A stretch of DNA of 7,772 nucleotides from Asaia bogorensis (lineage in GTDB: Bacteria; Pseudomonadota; Alphaproteobacteria; Acetobacterales; Acetobacteraceae): NCBI GenBank assembly GCA_945873675.1, contig CAMCEP010000126.1, forward strand, positions 1 to 7,772. Direction: 5' to 3'. The position numbers and the translations under genes are program-made. The notes under the pieces are model-generated. The model had not been told where the DNA came from and did no database searches. It saw only the letters and a program-made list of their open reading frames with translations. Below, in pieces: positions 1 through 6,451 of this stretch (its first letter is position 1; each line of letters opens with the position of its first letter).

Positions 1-138
1 CGCTGAAGGAGCAGACTGCGCAGCCATGGTTGCCCATCTGACCCCCTTGCCATGAACGCTCCCGCTCCCCCGGGCCGCTCTGCCCCTTCATTGCCAGAAA
101 GCAAGACGCCTGCCCCGCATCTGGCGCATGGCGGGCAT
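1..138. other. Unresolved left-edge segment downstream of aapP
   Basis: This stretch lies beyond the aapP stop and reaches the window edge. Two readings are possible. On the plus strand, frame 3 from base 3 reads LKEQTAQPWLPI and stops at TGA 39-41. Ten of its 12 codons end in G or C, so it could be the C-terminus of a gene converging on aapP. On the minus strand, ATG codons at 53-51, 37-35 and 27-25 lie near purine-rich GGGAG or AAGGGGG sequences and could begin another gene, but all three are in different frames. The fragment is too short to decide. Bases 42-138 show no recognisable gene, RNA or strong terminator. Confidence 0.3.
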
Positions 139-149
139 TCAATGCCCGC
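131..149 (-). terminator. Perfect palindrome over the aapP stop codon
   Basis: GCGGGCATT, one base, then AATGCCCGC forms a perfect 9-base inverted repeat centred on the TGA stop of aapP (141-139). In RNA it would probably fold as a 7-bp GC-rich stem with a 5-base loop. No T-run follows on the minus strand, so it is not a classical intrinsic terminator. It could be a 3'-end stabilising hairpin or a weak terminator for the operon. The structure is read directly from the sequence; the role is inference. Confidence 0.35.
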
Positions 150-930
150 GCAGGATCTGGCTCAGGAATAGCTTGAGCCGATCGGTCTTTGGTGCATTGA
201 AGACCTGTTCGGGGGGGCCGACTTCCACCACCTCCCCCTGGTCCATGAAGACCACGCGGTCCGCCACCTGGCGGGCAAAGCCCATTTCATGCGTCACCAC
301 CATCATGGTCATGCCGGTGCTGGCCAATTCCACCATCACTTCCAGCACTTCCTTGATCATTTCGGGATCAAGCGCTGAGGTAGGTTCGTCGAACAACATG
401 ATCTTGGGGCGCATGCAAAGGGCGCGCGCAATAGCCACGCGCTGCTGCTGCCCGCCGGAAAGCTGGCCCGGATATTTCAGCGCCTGTTCTGGGATTTTCA
501 CCCGCACCAGTAATTCCATCGCCAGTTCTTCGGCGTCCTTCTTCGGCATGCGCCGCACCCAAATGGGCGCCAGGGTGCAGTTTTCCAGCACCGTCAGATG
601 CGGAAAAAGATTGAAGGATTGGAACACCATACCCACTTCGCGGCGGATCGCATCAAGCGCGCGCACATCATCGGTCAGTTCAATCCCTTCTACCGCGATA
701 CGACCTTCCTGGTGAACTTCCAGGCGGTTGATGCAGCGGATCATGGTGGATTTGCCTGAACCCGATGGCCCGCACACCACCACGCGTTCGCCGGGGGCGA
801 CGGCAAGGTTGACATCGCGCAGCACATGCAGCGCGCCGAACCATTTATTGACACCGGCCAATTCAATGGCGGGCGGCGCATCGGCCTTGGCGGCGGAAGC
901 GACATGGGCAAGATCAGCGGAAGCGCTCAT
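139..930 (-). CDS. aapP: Amino-acid ABC transporter ATP-binding protein AapP
   Basis: This is the cytoplasmic ATPase that powers import of polar L-amino acids through the AapQ/AapM permease pair. With the ATG at 930 it has 263 residues, normal for the family. All ABC motifs are present: Walker A GPSGSGKST (54-62), Q-loop Q104, signature LSGGQQQ (157-163), Walker B IMLFDEP (177-183), D-loop SALD (185-188) and H-loop H214. An in-frame TTG at 945 would add five residues, but it has no ribosome binding site. The ATG has a modest GGGA nine bases upstream and gives the more natural start MSASADLAH. It is the last gene of the operon, 19 bases after aapM. The subfamily is clear (polar amino-acid uptake, like GlnQ/AapP). 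The exact substrate range is inferred from its AapQM partners. Confidence 0.93.
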   Translation of the reverse strand: MSASADLAHVASAAKADAPPAIELAGVNKWFGALHVLRDVNLAVAPGERVVVCGPSGSGKSTMIRCINRLEVHQEGRIAVEGIELTDDVRALDAIRREVGMVFQSFNLFPHLTVLENCTLAPIWVRRMPKKDAEELAMELLVRVKIPEQALKYPGQLSGGQQQRVAIARALCMRPKIMLFDEPTSALDPEMIKEVLEVMVELASTGMTMMVVTHEMGFARQVADRVVFMDQGEVVEVGPPEQVFNAPKTDRLKLFLSQILRGH

Positions 931-949
931 GAATGTGTTTCCCAAAGGG

Positions 950-2071
950 TCAGCGGCTGCGATGGCGGTTCAACTCCGCCTCCAACCCGCGGCTGTATTT
1001 TGACATGGCGTAGCAGAAAACCAGATAGATGCCGCCGACAAAGACATAGACTTCAACGCCGAAGCCCTGCCAGGCGGGCTCCACAATCGCGGTCTTGCCG
1101 GCGGTCAGCAGATCGAAAATGCCGATGATCAGCACCAGCGACGTATCCTTGAAGAAGCCGATGAAGGTATTGACCAAGGGCGGGATCACCATGCGCAGCG
1201 CCTGGGGCAGAATAATCAGCCCGGTCTTCTGCCAGAAGGAAAGCCCCATCGCATCGGCGGCTTCATATTGCCCTTTGGGCAGCGCTTGCAGCCCGCCGCG
1301 CACAACCTCGGCCAGATAGGCGCCGGCGAAAAGGATGATGGCGATCTGCGCGCGGAGCAGCTTATCGATATTCATCCCCTCCGGCAGGAATAGGGGGAAC
1401 ATGACGCTTGCCATGAATAGCAGGCTGATGAGCGGCACACCGCGGATCAGCTCCACATACAAAACGCACAGCACCTTGATCGCCGGGAGCGACGAACGTC
1501 GGCCAAGGGCAACCAGAATGGAAAGCGGAAAAGCGAAAGCAAGCCCAAAAGTCGCCAGGATCAGCGTAATCGGCAAGCCACCCCAGCGTTCCTGCGGCAC
1601 ATAGGAAAGCCCGAATACGCCGCCCCACATCAGCACACCAATCGCAGTCAGCATGGCAATCCAGATCAGCGCCAATTCCCAGCGCCAAAAGCGCCGCATG
1701 GCGGAAATCACGTACAGCGCCACGAACAGCACGCAGGCCAAGGCAGGGCGCCAATGCTGTTCATAGGGATAGGTACCGAACAGCATGAAGCGGTGCTTTT
1801 CGCCAATTACCGCCCAGCAAGCGCCCGCGCCACGCAATTCGCGGCAGGCTTGCGTCTGCGGTCCCTGCGCATTGGATGGCACGGACCAGATGGCTTTCAC
1901 GAAGGCCCAATCAACGAAGGACAGAGCCATCTTGATCAGCAGATAGCCCATCGCCAGCGTCACGGCCGTGGAAAGCCAGCTGGAAAACAGATTGGTCTTG
2001 GCCCAGGCAACCGGCCCCACCGCCGTAATCGGCGCCTTGCGCGGGCCGGATGAAATGCTTGCGTCGCTCAT
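950..2071 (-). CDS. aapM: General L-amino-acid ABC transporter permease AapM
   Basis: This inner-membrane permease pairs with AapQ to form the translocation channel. It has 373 residues, longer than HisM/GlnP-type permeases. As in AapM proteins, it has extra N-terminal segments and a periplasmic insert (about 62-108) containing ACWAVIGEKHRF and the YPYEQHWRP stretch. Predicted membrane segments lie near 35-52, 109-124, 132-152, 168-188, 200-226, 243-255 and 340-358. The polar amino-acid permease motif VELIRGVPLI is at 206-215. The cytoplasmic EAA loop that docks onto the ATPase begins at E270 (EAADAMGLS) and ends with LPQALR (288-293). The start is secure: ATG 2071 follows AAGGAGG with a six-base spacer. 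It is translationally close-coupled to aapQ, 11 bases upstream. Confidence 0.93.
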   Translation of the reverse strand: MSDASISSGPRKAPITAVGPVAWAKTNLFSSWLSTAVTLAMGYLLIKMALSFVDWAFVKAIWSVPSNAQGPQTQACRELRGAGACWAVIGEKHRFMLFGTYPYEQHWRPALACVLFVALYVISAMRRFWRWELALIWIAMLTAIGVLMWGGVFGLSYVPQERWGGLPITLILATFGLAFAFPLSILVALGRRSSLPAIKVLCVLYVELIRGVPLISLLFMASVMFPLFLPEGMNIDKLLRAQIAIILFAGAYLAEVVRGGLQALPKGQYEAADAMGLSFWQKTGLIILPQALRMVIPPLVNTFIGFFKDTSLVLIIGIFDLLTAGKTAIVEPAWQGFGVEVYVFVGGIYLVFCYAMSKYSRGLEAELNRHRSR

Positions 2072-2077
2072 GGCTGG

Positions 2078-2084
2078 CCTCCTT
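2078..2084 (-). promoter_or_regulatory. aapM ribosome binding site overlapping aapQ stop
   Basis: AAGGAGG lies six bases before the aapM ATG and shares its first two bases with the TAA stop of aapQ (2085-2083). This arrangement suggests that ribosomes finishing aapQ can start aapM, giving similar amounts of the two permeases. Confidence 0.85.
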
Positions 2085-3285
2085 ATCGTTCAACCAGCGC
2101 GATGCGCGCATTATACCAATTCATGAATAGGCTGATCGAAAGACTGATCGTCAGATAGACCGCCATGATGATGGCAATGCCTTCAATCGCCTGCCCCGTT
2201 TGATTGAGCGTGGTATTGGCGATGGACACAATATCCTGATAGCCGATCGCGACCGCGAGCGAGGAATTCTTCGTCAGGTTCAGGTAATTCGATGTCATGG
2301 GCGGGATAATGACGCGCAGCGCCTGCGGCATGACAATCAAGCGCAGCACCGAACCATGTTTCAGCCCCAGCGCCTGCGCCGCTTCCCATTGCCCGTGATT
2401 GACCGACATAACACCGGCACGCACCACTTCAGCGATGAAGCCCGCCGTATAGGTCACAAGCCCGATCAGCAGCGCGAAATATTCAGGGCTGACATTGATG
2501 CCGCCGCGGAAATTGAAGCCGCGCAGCACGGGGTATTCAATCTCCCACGGTGCGCCAAGGCCCCACCAGATGGCAATCGGCAGCGCCAGCATCAAGCCAA
2601 GGGCGGTCGGCCAAACCTTGCGCGGCTGGCCATCCGCCATCTGCTTGGCGCGTGCCATGCGCCCGTAAAGCCAGGTGCCGACAATACCCAGCAGAAACGC
2701 GACCAAGGCAGCCGTATGCGCGTTTTCCCACACCAGCGCCGGCAGCATCAAGCCGCGATTGGACAGCACCACGCCTTCCATGGGCTTCAGCGCCTGACGC
2801 GGGCCAGGCAGGCCCTGCAGAATGGTGTACCAGAACAGCAATTGCAGCAGCAGCGGCAGATCGCGAATGATTTCGATATAGGCGCCAGCAATGCGCGAGA
2901 GCAGGAAATTCTTGGAAAGCCGCGCAATGCCAATCGCGGTGCCCAAGATCGTCGCCAGCACCACGCCAATCACCGCGACCTTCAGCGTATTCAAAACGCC
3001 AACCATCAGCGCGCGGAAATAGGTATCCGTAGGTTCATAGGAGATCAGGCTTTCGGCAATCGGCAGCCCTGCTTCACGATTAAGAAAGCCAAAGCCAGTC
3101 GCAATCCGCCGCACCGCCAGATTGTGCGAGGTATTGCTGTAGAGCCAGTAAATCAGGCTGCCAACGGCGGCGACGACCACGATTTGCCAGAAAATGCCGC
3201 GCACCCGTTCATCCGACCAGGAAAGCCGGAGCGGGCGTTTGGGCGGGCGCCGCTTATAGCGCGGATCGCTCGTCGTTTCAGACAT
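2083..3285 (-). CDS. aapQ: General L-amino-acid ABC transporter permease AapQ
   Basis: This is the second inner-membrane permease of the Aap-type polar amino-acid importer. It has 400 residues, matching the long AapQ class. A basic cytoplasmic N-terminus (KRRPPKRPLR, 11-20) precedes a first membrane segment near 31-49. Others lie around 95-120, 143-158, 190-207, 226-243, 267-288 and 368-388. The family motif IEIIRDLPLLLQLLFWY sits at 137-153. The EAA loop starts at E301 (EAAQALGL) and ends with MPQALR (319-324). The ATG at 3285 follows AGGAGAGG with a short spacer, so it is a good start. It is the first gene of the operon. The usual upstream neighbour, the periplasmic binding protein AapJ, is absent here, and the next gene upstream is divergent and unrelated in family. 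Confidence 0.93.
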   Translation of the reverse strand: MSETTSDPRYKRRPPKRPLRLSWSDERVRGIFWQIVVVAAVGSLIYWLYSNTSHNLAVRRIATGFGFLNREAGLPIAESLISYEPTDTYFRALMVGVLNTLKVAVIGVVLATILGTAIGIARLSKNFLLSRIAGAYIEIIRDLPLLLQLLFWYTILQGLPGPRQALKPMEGVVLSNRGLMLPALVWENAHTAALVAFLLGIVGTWLYGRMARAKQMADGQPRKVWPTALGLMLALPIAIWWGLGAPWEIEYPVLRGFNFRGGINVSPEYFALLIGLVTYTAGFIAEVVRAGVMSVNHGQWEAAQALGLKHGSVLRLIVMPQALRVIIPPMTSNYLNLTKNSSLAVAIGYQDIVSIANTTLNQTGQAIEGIAIIMAVYLTISLSISLFMNWYNARIALVER

Positions 3286-3380
3286 TATAAGCCTCTCCTG
3301 ACCTTTTTTCTGCCTGATGGGGCAGGGTAGCGCCGCTGCAGTTTTGAGTTTGCTGCTTTGCTGGGCAGAGCGTTACCGGA

Positions 3381-3399
3381 TTGCGGGCCATCCCCGCAA
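3381..3399. repeat. Inverted repeat, possible operator
   Basis: TTGCGGG, five bases, then CCCGCAA is a perfect 7-base inverted repeat about 100 bases upstream of aapQ and about 190 bases upstream of the cyclodeaminase-family gene. Its size and position would suit a dimeric regulator such as a LysR- or Lrp-type protein, but no regulator gene is in the window and the match could be chance in GC-rich DNA. Confidence 0.25.
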
Positions 3400-3578
3400 G
3401 CGCCGCGCTTCGGCCCGCTGGCACTGCCCTCCACTGCCATGGGAAGCTCAGCGGCTAATGGCTTGATCAAATGCGGTTCTCCGGTTTGGCGCGGGGGGAT
3501 CCATGTCCAAGCTCAGCAATTCCCGCGCCAAAGCTTCCCTTCCCCGCCCGGCAATGCCACATGCGCCAGGGGAATCGT

Positions 3579-3583
3579 GGAGG
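3579..3583 (+). promoter_or_regulatory. Ribosome binding site fixing the start at 3591
   Basis: GGAGG ends seven bases before the ATG at 3591. This decides the start of the cyclodeaminase-family gene. The longer in-frame reading from 3471 has no comparable site, and it adds 40 residues that do not look like the family. The ATG at 3600 would be too far away. Confidence 0.85.
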
Positions 3584-3590
3584 CAGAACA

Positions 3591-4529
3591 ATGCGGCAGA
3601 TGGATAAGGCGGCAATCCGGGCGGCCCTGCCCTGGGATAGGCTGATCGAAGCCCTGGCCGAGACGTTCCGGCAAGGCTGCGAAGCCCCGCTTCGCCACCG
3701 CCATGGCTGGGATGATGGCGCCGGGGCACAAAATACCCTGTTGCTGATGCCGGCTTGGCGCGCCGGTGGGCATTACGGCGTCAAGATTGTCCATGTCGCG
3801 CCGGGCAATGATCAGCGCGGCCTGCCCGCCGTGCATGCCAGCTATTTGCTCTCCGATGCCACAACCGGGGCACCGCTTGCCATGCTGGATGGCGGCGAAT
3901 TGACGGATCGGCGCACGGCAGCGGCCAGCTTGCTCGCCGCGCGCTATCTGGCCCGGCCAGAGAGTTCACGCCTGCTGCTGCTGGGCAGCGGCAAGGTCGC
4001 CCATGCCCTGGCTGAGGCTTATGCTGCCTGTTTTCCGATCAAAGATATCGCGATCTGGTCGCGCAAGGGCGAAAACGCGGCGCGCTTGGCCGCGCAGCTT
4101 GCTGCGCATGGCCTGCCGGCGCGGGCGGTGACGACGCCTGATTTCGCCGCCGCCGATATCATCAGTGCTGCGACACTGGCGACCGATGCGCTGATCCCCG
4201 GCGCGGCGCTGAGCCCCGGGGCGCATCTTGATCTGGTTGGCGCTTATCGGCCGGATATGCGCGAAGCGGATGCGCTGGCGCTGAAGCGCGCCCTGCTGGT
4301 GGTGGATACCCGCGCCGGCGGCCTGGCCGAAGCCGGCGATGTGGTGCAGGCCATCGCGGAGGGCGCTTTTACGGCAGACCACGTGGTAGCGGATTTGGCA
4401 GAACTTTGCCGCGGCGCCCATCCCGGCCGGCAAAGTGCTGATCAGATCACCGCCTTCAAATCCGTGGGCTGGGCCGGGGAGGATTTAGCGGCGGCGGTGC
4501 TGGCTTATGGGGCGGGGAGCATTTTCTAG
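3591..4529 (+). CDS. Ornithine cyclodeaminase / mu-crystallin family protein
   Basis: This is an NAD(P)-dependent cytoplasmic enzyme of the family that includes ornithine cyclodeaminase, archaeal alanine dehydrogenase and ketimine or pyrroline-2-carboxylate reductases. It has 312 residues, the usual length. Family landmarks are GVKIVHVAPGN with the likely substrate lysine K65, then LAMLDGGELTDRRTAAAS (R108 in RTAA), the Rossmann nucleotide loop LGSGKVA (131-137), the GAYRPDMREAD segment (217-227) and the C-terminal TAFKSVGWAGEDLAAA (287-302). From memory, true ornithine cyclodeaminases have an Asp in a D-x-P-G-K context where this protein has Y219. The GxxRPDxRE form resembles mu-crystallin-type ketimine reductases, so imine reduction is at least as likely as ornithine deamination. 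It is divergent from the amino-acid importer and convergent with mutL. Its last codons and stop fall in a palindromic repeat. Confidence 0.85.
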   Translation: MRQMDKAAIRAALPWDRLIEALAETFRQGCEAPLRHRHGWDDGAGAQNTLLLMPAWRAGGHYGVKIVHVAPGNDQRGLPAVHASYLLSDATTGAPLAMLDGGELTDRRTAAASLLAARYLARPESSRLLLLGSGKVAHALAEAYAACFPIKDIAIWSRKGENAARLAAQLAAHGLPARAVTTPDFAAADIISAATLATDALIPGAALSPGAHLDLVGAYRPDMREADALALKRALLVVDTRAGGLAEAGDVVQAIAEGAFTADHVVADLAELCRGAHPGRQSADQITAFKSVGWAGEDLAAAVLAYGAGSIF

Positions 4530-4562
4530 CCAAGCGGCCTCGCTTGGCGGCTAGGGAAATAC
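4519..4562 (+). repeat. Palindromic repeat element, copy A
   Basis: In order the element reads GCATTTTC, TA, GCCAAGCG, GCCT, CGCTTGGC, GGCTAG, GGAAATAC. The inner arms form a perfect 8-bp stem with a 4-base loop (4529-4548). The outer arms pair imperfectly, with one mismatch and one G-T pair. Copy B at 6452-6495 has the same order and lengths on the other strand. The element begins inside the cyclodeaminase-family gene, whose final codons are AGC ATT TTC TAG, and continues into the 78-base convergent gap before mutL. There is no T-run, so it is not a standard terminator. It may protect or end the converging transcripts, as REP-type elements can. That role is inference. Confidence 0.7.
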
Positions 4563-4575
4563 GACCAAAATTACC

Positions 4576-4593
4576 AAGCGCGCTTCACGTGAA
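4576..4593. repeat. Two overlapping 10-base palindromes in the convergent gap
   Basis: AAGCGCGCTT (4576-4585) and TTCACGTGAA (4584-4593) are both perfect 10-base palindromes sharing the two bases TT. The first also repeats the CCAAGCG...CGCTT arms of copy A without its loop, so it may be a decayed partial copy. Flanking GGGAA (4554-4558) and TTCCC (4598-4602) could close a larger hairpin. These lie 15 to 32 bases beyond the mutL stop. They could act as mRNA 3'-end structures; a protein-binding role is less obvious between convergent genes. Confidence 0.4.
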
Positions 4594-4607
4594 ACTATTC
4601 CCATCAT

Positions 4608-6380
4608 CTACCGCCGCCCAAACATCCGCTCCAAGGCCGCCGCATCCAGCTTCAGCACCGTAGGCCGGCCATGGCTGCACGTCGCGGCGCGGGGGGTTGC
4701 TTCCATCTGACGCAGCAGCGCATCCATCTCGGCGGCATTCATCCGCCGCCCGGCGCGAATGCTGCCATGGCAGGCGAGTCTCGCAATCGCCGCATCAAGT
4801 TTACGCTCCAAGGCGGTGCTTTCCGCATCCACCGCCAATTCTTCCGCCATATCGCGCAGCAGCGGTGCGGGATCGGCAGCGCCGAGCAAGGCAGGCAGGC
4901 TTCGCACCAATACCGCGCCAGCGCCAAAGCCCTCAATTTCCAACCCCAGCCGGGCGAGCGCTTCCGCCGCACCCAGCAAGCGCGCCGCATCGGCGTTCGG
5001 CATATCCACCACCGCCGGCACCAGCAAAGGCTGGGTACGCACCCCGCCTTCAAGCAGCTGCGCACTCAGCGCCTCATGCGTCAGGCGTTCATGCGCGGCG
5101 TGCTGATCCACCAGCACCAGCGAACCATCAGCGGCTTCGGCGATAATGAAGGTGTCCAAAATCTGCGCCACGGCGCGGCCCAAGGGATGCGCGGCATCCA
5201 CCGGCTCGGGTGGTGGCGGCGGCAGGCTGGGCGGGCGGAACCCCAAGGGCAGGCGCGGCTGCGGCAGCCCCGGCGGGCGCGGCATGGATTGGGGCAAAAC
5301 CGGCAAGGCCTCGCTGAAGCCGCCAACCGGCGCGGCACCTGCAAGGGAGGGCACTGCCACCACCGTCCCCGCACCAATCGCGAGTGATTTGCGGAGCGAG
5401 GAGATCAAGGCACCCCGCACAGCCTCCCCATCACGGAAGCGGAGTTCGGTCTTCATCGGATGCACATTCACATCCACGGACTCCGGCGGCACTTGCAGGA
5501 ACAGCGCTGCCACGGGGTGGCGGCCCTGCGGGATCACATCGCGGTAGGCCACGCGCAAAGCCACGCGCAGCAAAGGGTCGCGCACCGGGCGGCGGTTCAC
5601 CACCAAATGCTGACCAAGCGTGGTCGGGCGGTGATGGGAAGGCAAGGCGGCAAGCCCGCTGATATCCAGGTTTTGGGAAACCGCTTCCACCGGCACCGCG
5701 GCGGCGGCGAATTCCGCGCCCAGCACTTGCCGAATGCGCCCTTCCTGATCGGCCGCCGGCAGGGACAGCACTTCCCGCCCATCGCTTTCCACGCGAAACG
5801 CCACTTCCGGCCAGGCGAGGGCCAGGCGGCGCACCGCTTCCACCGCGTGTTCGGCTTCCGTGCGGGGATGCTTTAGGAATTTCCGCCGCGCCGGTGTGGC
5901 GAAGAATAAATCCCGCACCTCAACCCGCGTCCCAGGGGCGCCGGAAGCGGGGGCGACATCGCTCTTCAGCCCGCCCTCCACAATGATCCGATGCGCCGCG
6001 CCGTCGCGCGGGCAAGACGTAATGGAAAGCCGCGCCACGGCGCCGATGGAAGGCAAAGCCTCACCCCGGAAGCCCAGCGTGGCGATGCGGAACAAGGTCG
6101 CTTCTTCCGGCAATTTGGACGTGGCGTGGCGTTCCACGGCCAGCGCCAGGTCCTCAGGCCCCATGCCGATGCCGTCATCTTCCACCAGAATACGGTCCAT
6201 CCCGCCGCCTTCCAGCGTGACAGCGATGCGACGCGCCCCGGCATCCAAGGCGTTTTCGACGATTTCCTTGAGTGCGGCGGCTGGGCGTTCCACAACCTCA
6301 CCAGCCGCGATGCGGTTTGCGGTGGTCTCCGACAGCAGGCGAATGGCCGGGCGCGGGGCGGTGATGGGGGCGGCGGACAT
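4608..6380 (-). CDS. mutL: DNA mismatch repair protein MutL (endonuclease type)
   Basis: MutL couples mismatch recognition by MutS to strand incision. It has 590 residues. The N-terminal GHKL ATPase shows NRIAAGEVVERP (22-33), catalytic E39 and N43 in KEIVENALDAGA, DDGIGM (68-73) and TLGFRGEAL (101-109), followed by the transducer domain with FFATPARRKFLKHP (159-172). A proline-rich linker (about 340-395) leads to the C-terminal dimerisation/nuclease domain. The metal-binding endonuclease motif DQHAAHE-x4-E is intact (425-436), with ACHGSIRAGR (536-545), CSHGRPT (568-574) and a terminal FGRR. It should therefore nick DNA itself, as in bacteria lacking MutH. A TGA lies in frame just upstream, which limits the start to ATG 6380. 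The AAGGAG there is only one base from the ATG, which is unusually tight. It converges with the cyclodeaminase-family gene and diverges from scoAB. Confidence 0.96.
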   Translation of the reverse strand: MSAAPITAPRPAIRLLSETTANRIAAGEVVERPAAALKEIVENALDAGARRIAVTLEGGGMDRILVEDDGIGMGPEDLALAVERHATSKLPEEATLFRIATLGFRGEALPSIGAVARLSITSCPRDGAAHRIIVEGGLKSDVAPASGAPGTRVEVRDLFFATPARRKFLKHPRTEAEHAVEAVRRLALAWPEVAFRVESDGREVLSLPAADQEGRIRQVLGAEFAAAAVPVEAVSQNLDISGLAALPSHHRPTTLGQHLVVNRRPVRDPLLRVALRVAYRDVIPQGRHPVAALFLQVPPESVDVNVHPMKTELRFRDGEAVRGALISSLRKSLAIGAGTVVAVPSLAGAAPVGGFSEALPVLPQSMPRPPGLPQPRLPLGFRPPSLPPPPPEPVDAAHPLGRAVAQILDTFIIAEAADGSLVLVDQHAAHERLTHEALSAQLLEGGVRTQPLLVPAVVDMPNADAARLLGAAEALARLGLEIEGFGAGAVLVRSLPALLGAADPAPLLRDMAEELAVDAESTALERKLDAAIARLACHGSIRAGRRMNAAEMDALLRQMEATPRAATCSHGRPTVLKLDAAALERMFGRR

Positions 6381-6381
6381 G

Positions 6382-6387
6382 CTCCTT
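6382..6387 (-). promoter_or_regulatory. mutL ribosome binding site, abnormally close to the start
   Basis: AAGGAG is separated from the mutL ATG (6380-6378) by a single base, where five to nine are usual. An in-frame TGA (6389-6387) overlaps the site, so no earlier start is available. A second, out-of-frame ATG at 6390 begins a 30-codon frame that overlaps the mutL start. Either mutL is translated weakly, or it starts at a downstream non-ATG codon. Confidence 0.5.
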
Positions 6388-6451
6388 CATAGCATGGCCC
6401 GCGATTCGCCGCGCCAGCCCTTCCCGCCATGCCAAACAGCTTTTTGGGGTC

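Larger units (their letters stand above)
3286..3590. promoter_or_regulatory. Divergent control region between aapQMP and the cyclodeaminase-family gene
   Basis: This 305-base interval must hold the promoters for both directions. An open frame runs into it from the plus-strand gene, but without a good start. I could not find a convincing -35/-10 pair on either strand. Visible candidates for regulator binding are an inverted repeat TTGCGGG-N5-CCCGCAA (3381-3399), the palindrome TTGATCAA (3463-3470), and a direct repeat CACTGCC at 3422-3428 and 3432-3438 spaced 10 bases apart, one helical turn. The ribosome binding site for aapQ (AGGAGAGG) lies at the 3286-3300 end. No small gene or RNA is convincing here. 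Confidence 0.5.

Noticed and set aside
88..138. 16-codon minus-strand frame starting directly after the aapP stop (TGAATG)
   Set aside because: It is very short, has no separate ribosome binding site, and its start lies inside the palindrome.
2200..3330. 376-codon plus-strand open frame opposite aapQ
   Set aside because: It is a mirror of the aapQ reading frame, rich in Gln, His and Arg, with no recognisable domain. aapQ itself is unmistakable.
3285..3470. Minus-strand 61-codon open frame upstream of aapQ ending at its start
   Set aside because: It starts only at TTG with no ribosome binding site, and its composition is non-descript. It most likely reflects the absence of stops in GC-rich DNA.
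3471..3590. Extended N-terminus for the cyclodeaminase-family protein
   Set aside because: The extra 40 residues do not resemble the family, and GGAGG is correctly spaced before the ATG at 3591.
5190..5360. Proline-rich, low-complexity stretch inside mutL as a possible insertion
   Set aside because: It coincides with the variable linker between the ATPase and nuclease domains, which is often proline-rich in MutL.
6432..6446. CCAAA...TTTGG hairpin with a T-run as a terminator
   Set aside because: The stem is only five AT-rich pairs, and the interval lies between divergent genes where no transcript should end.
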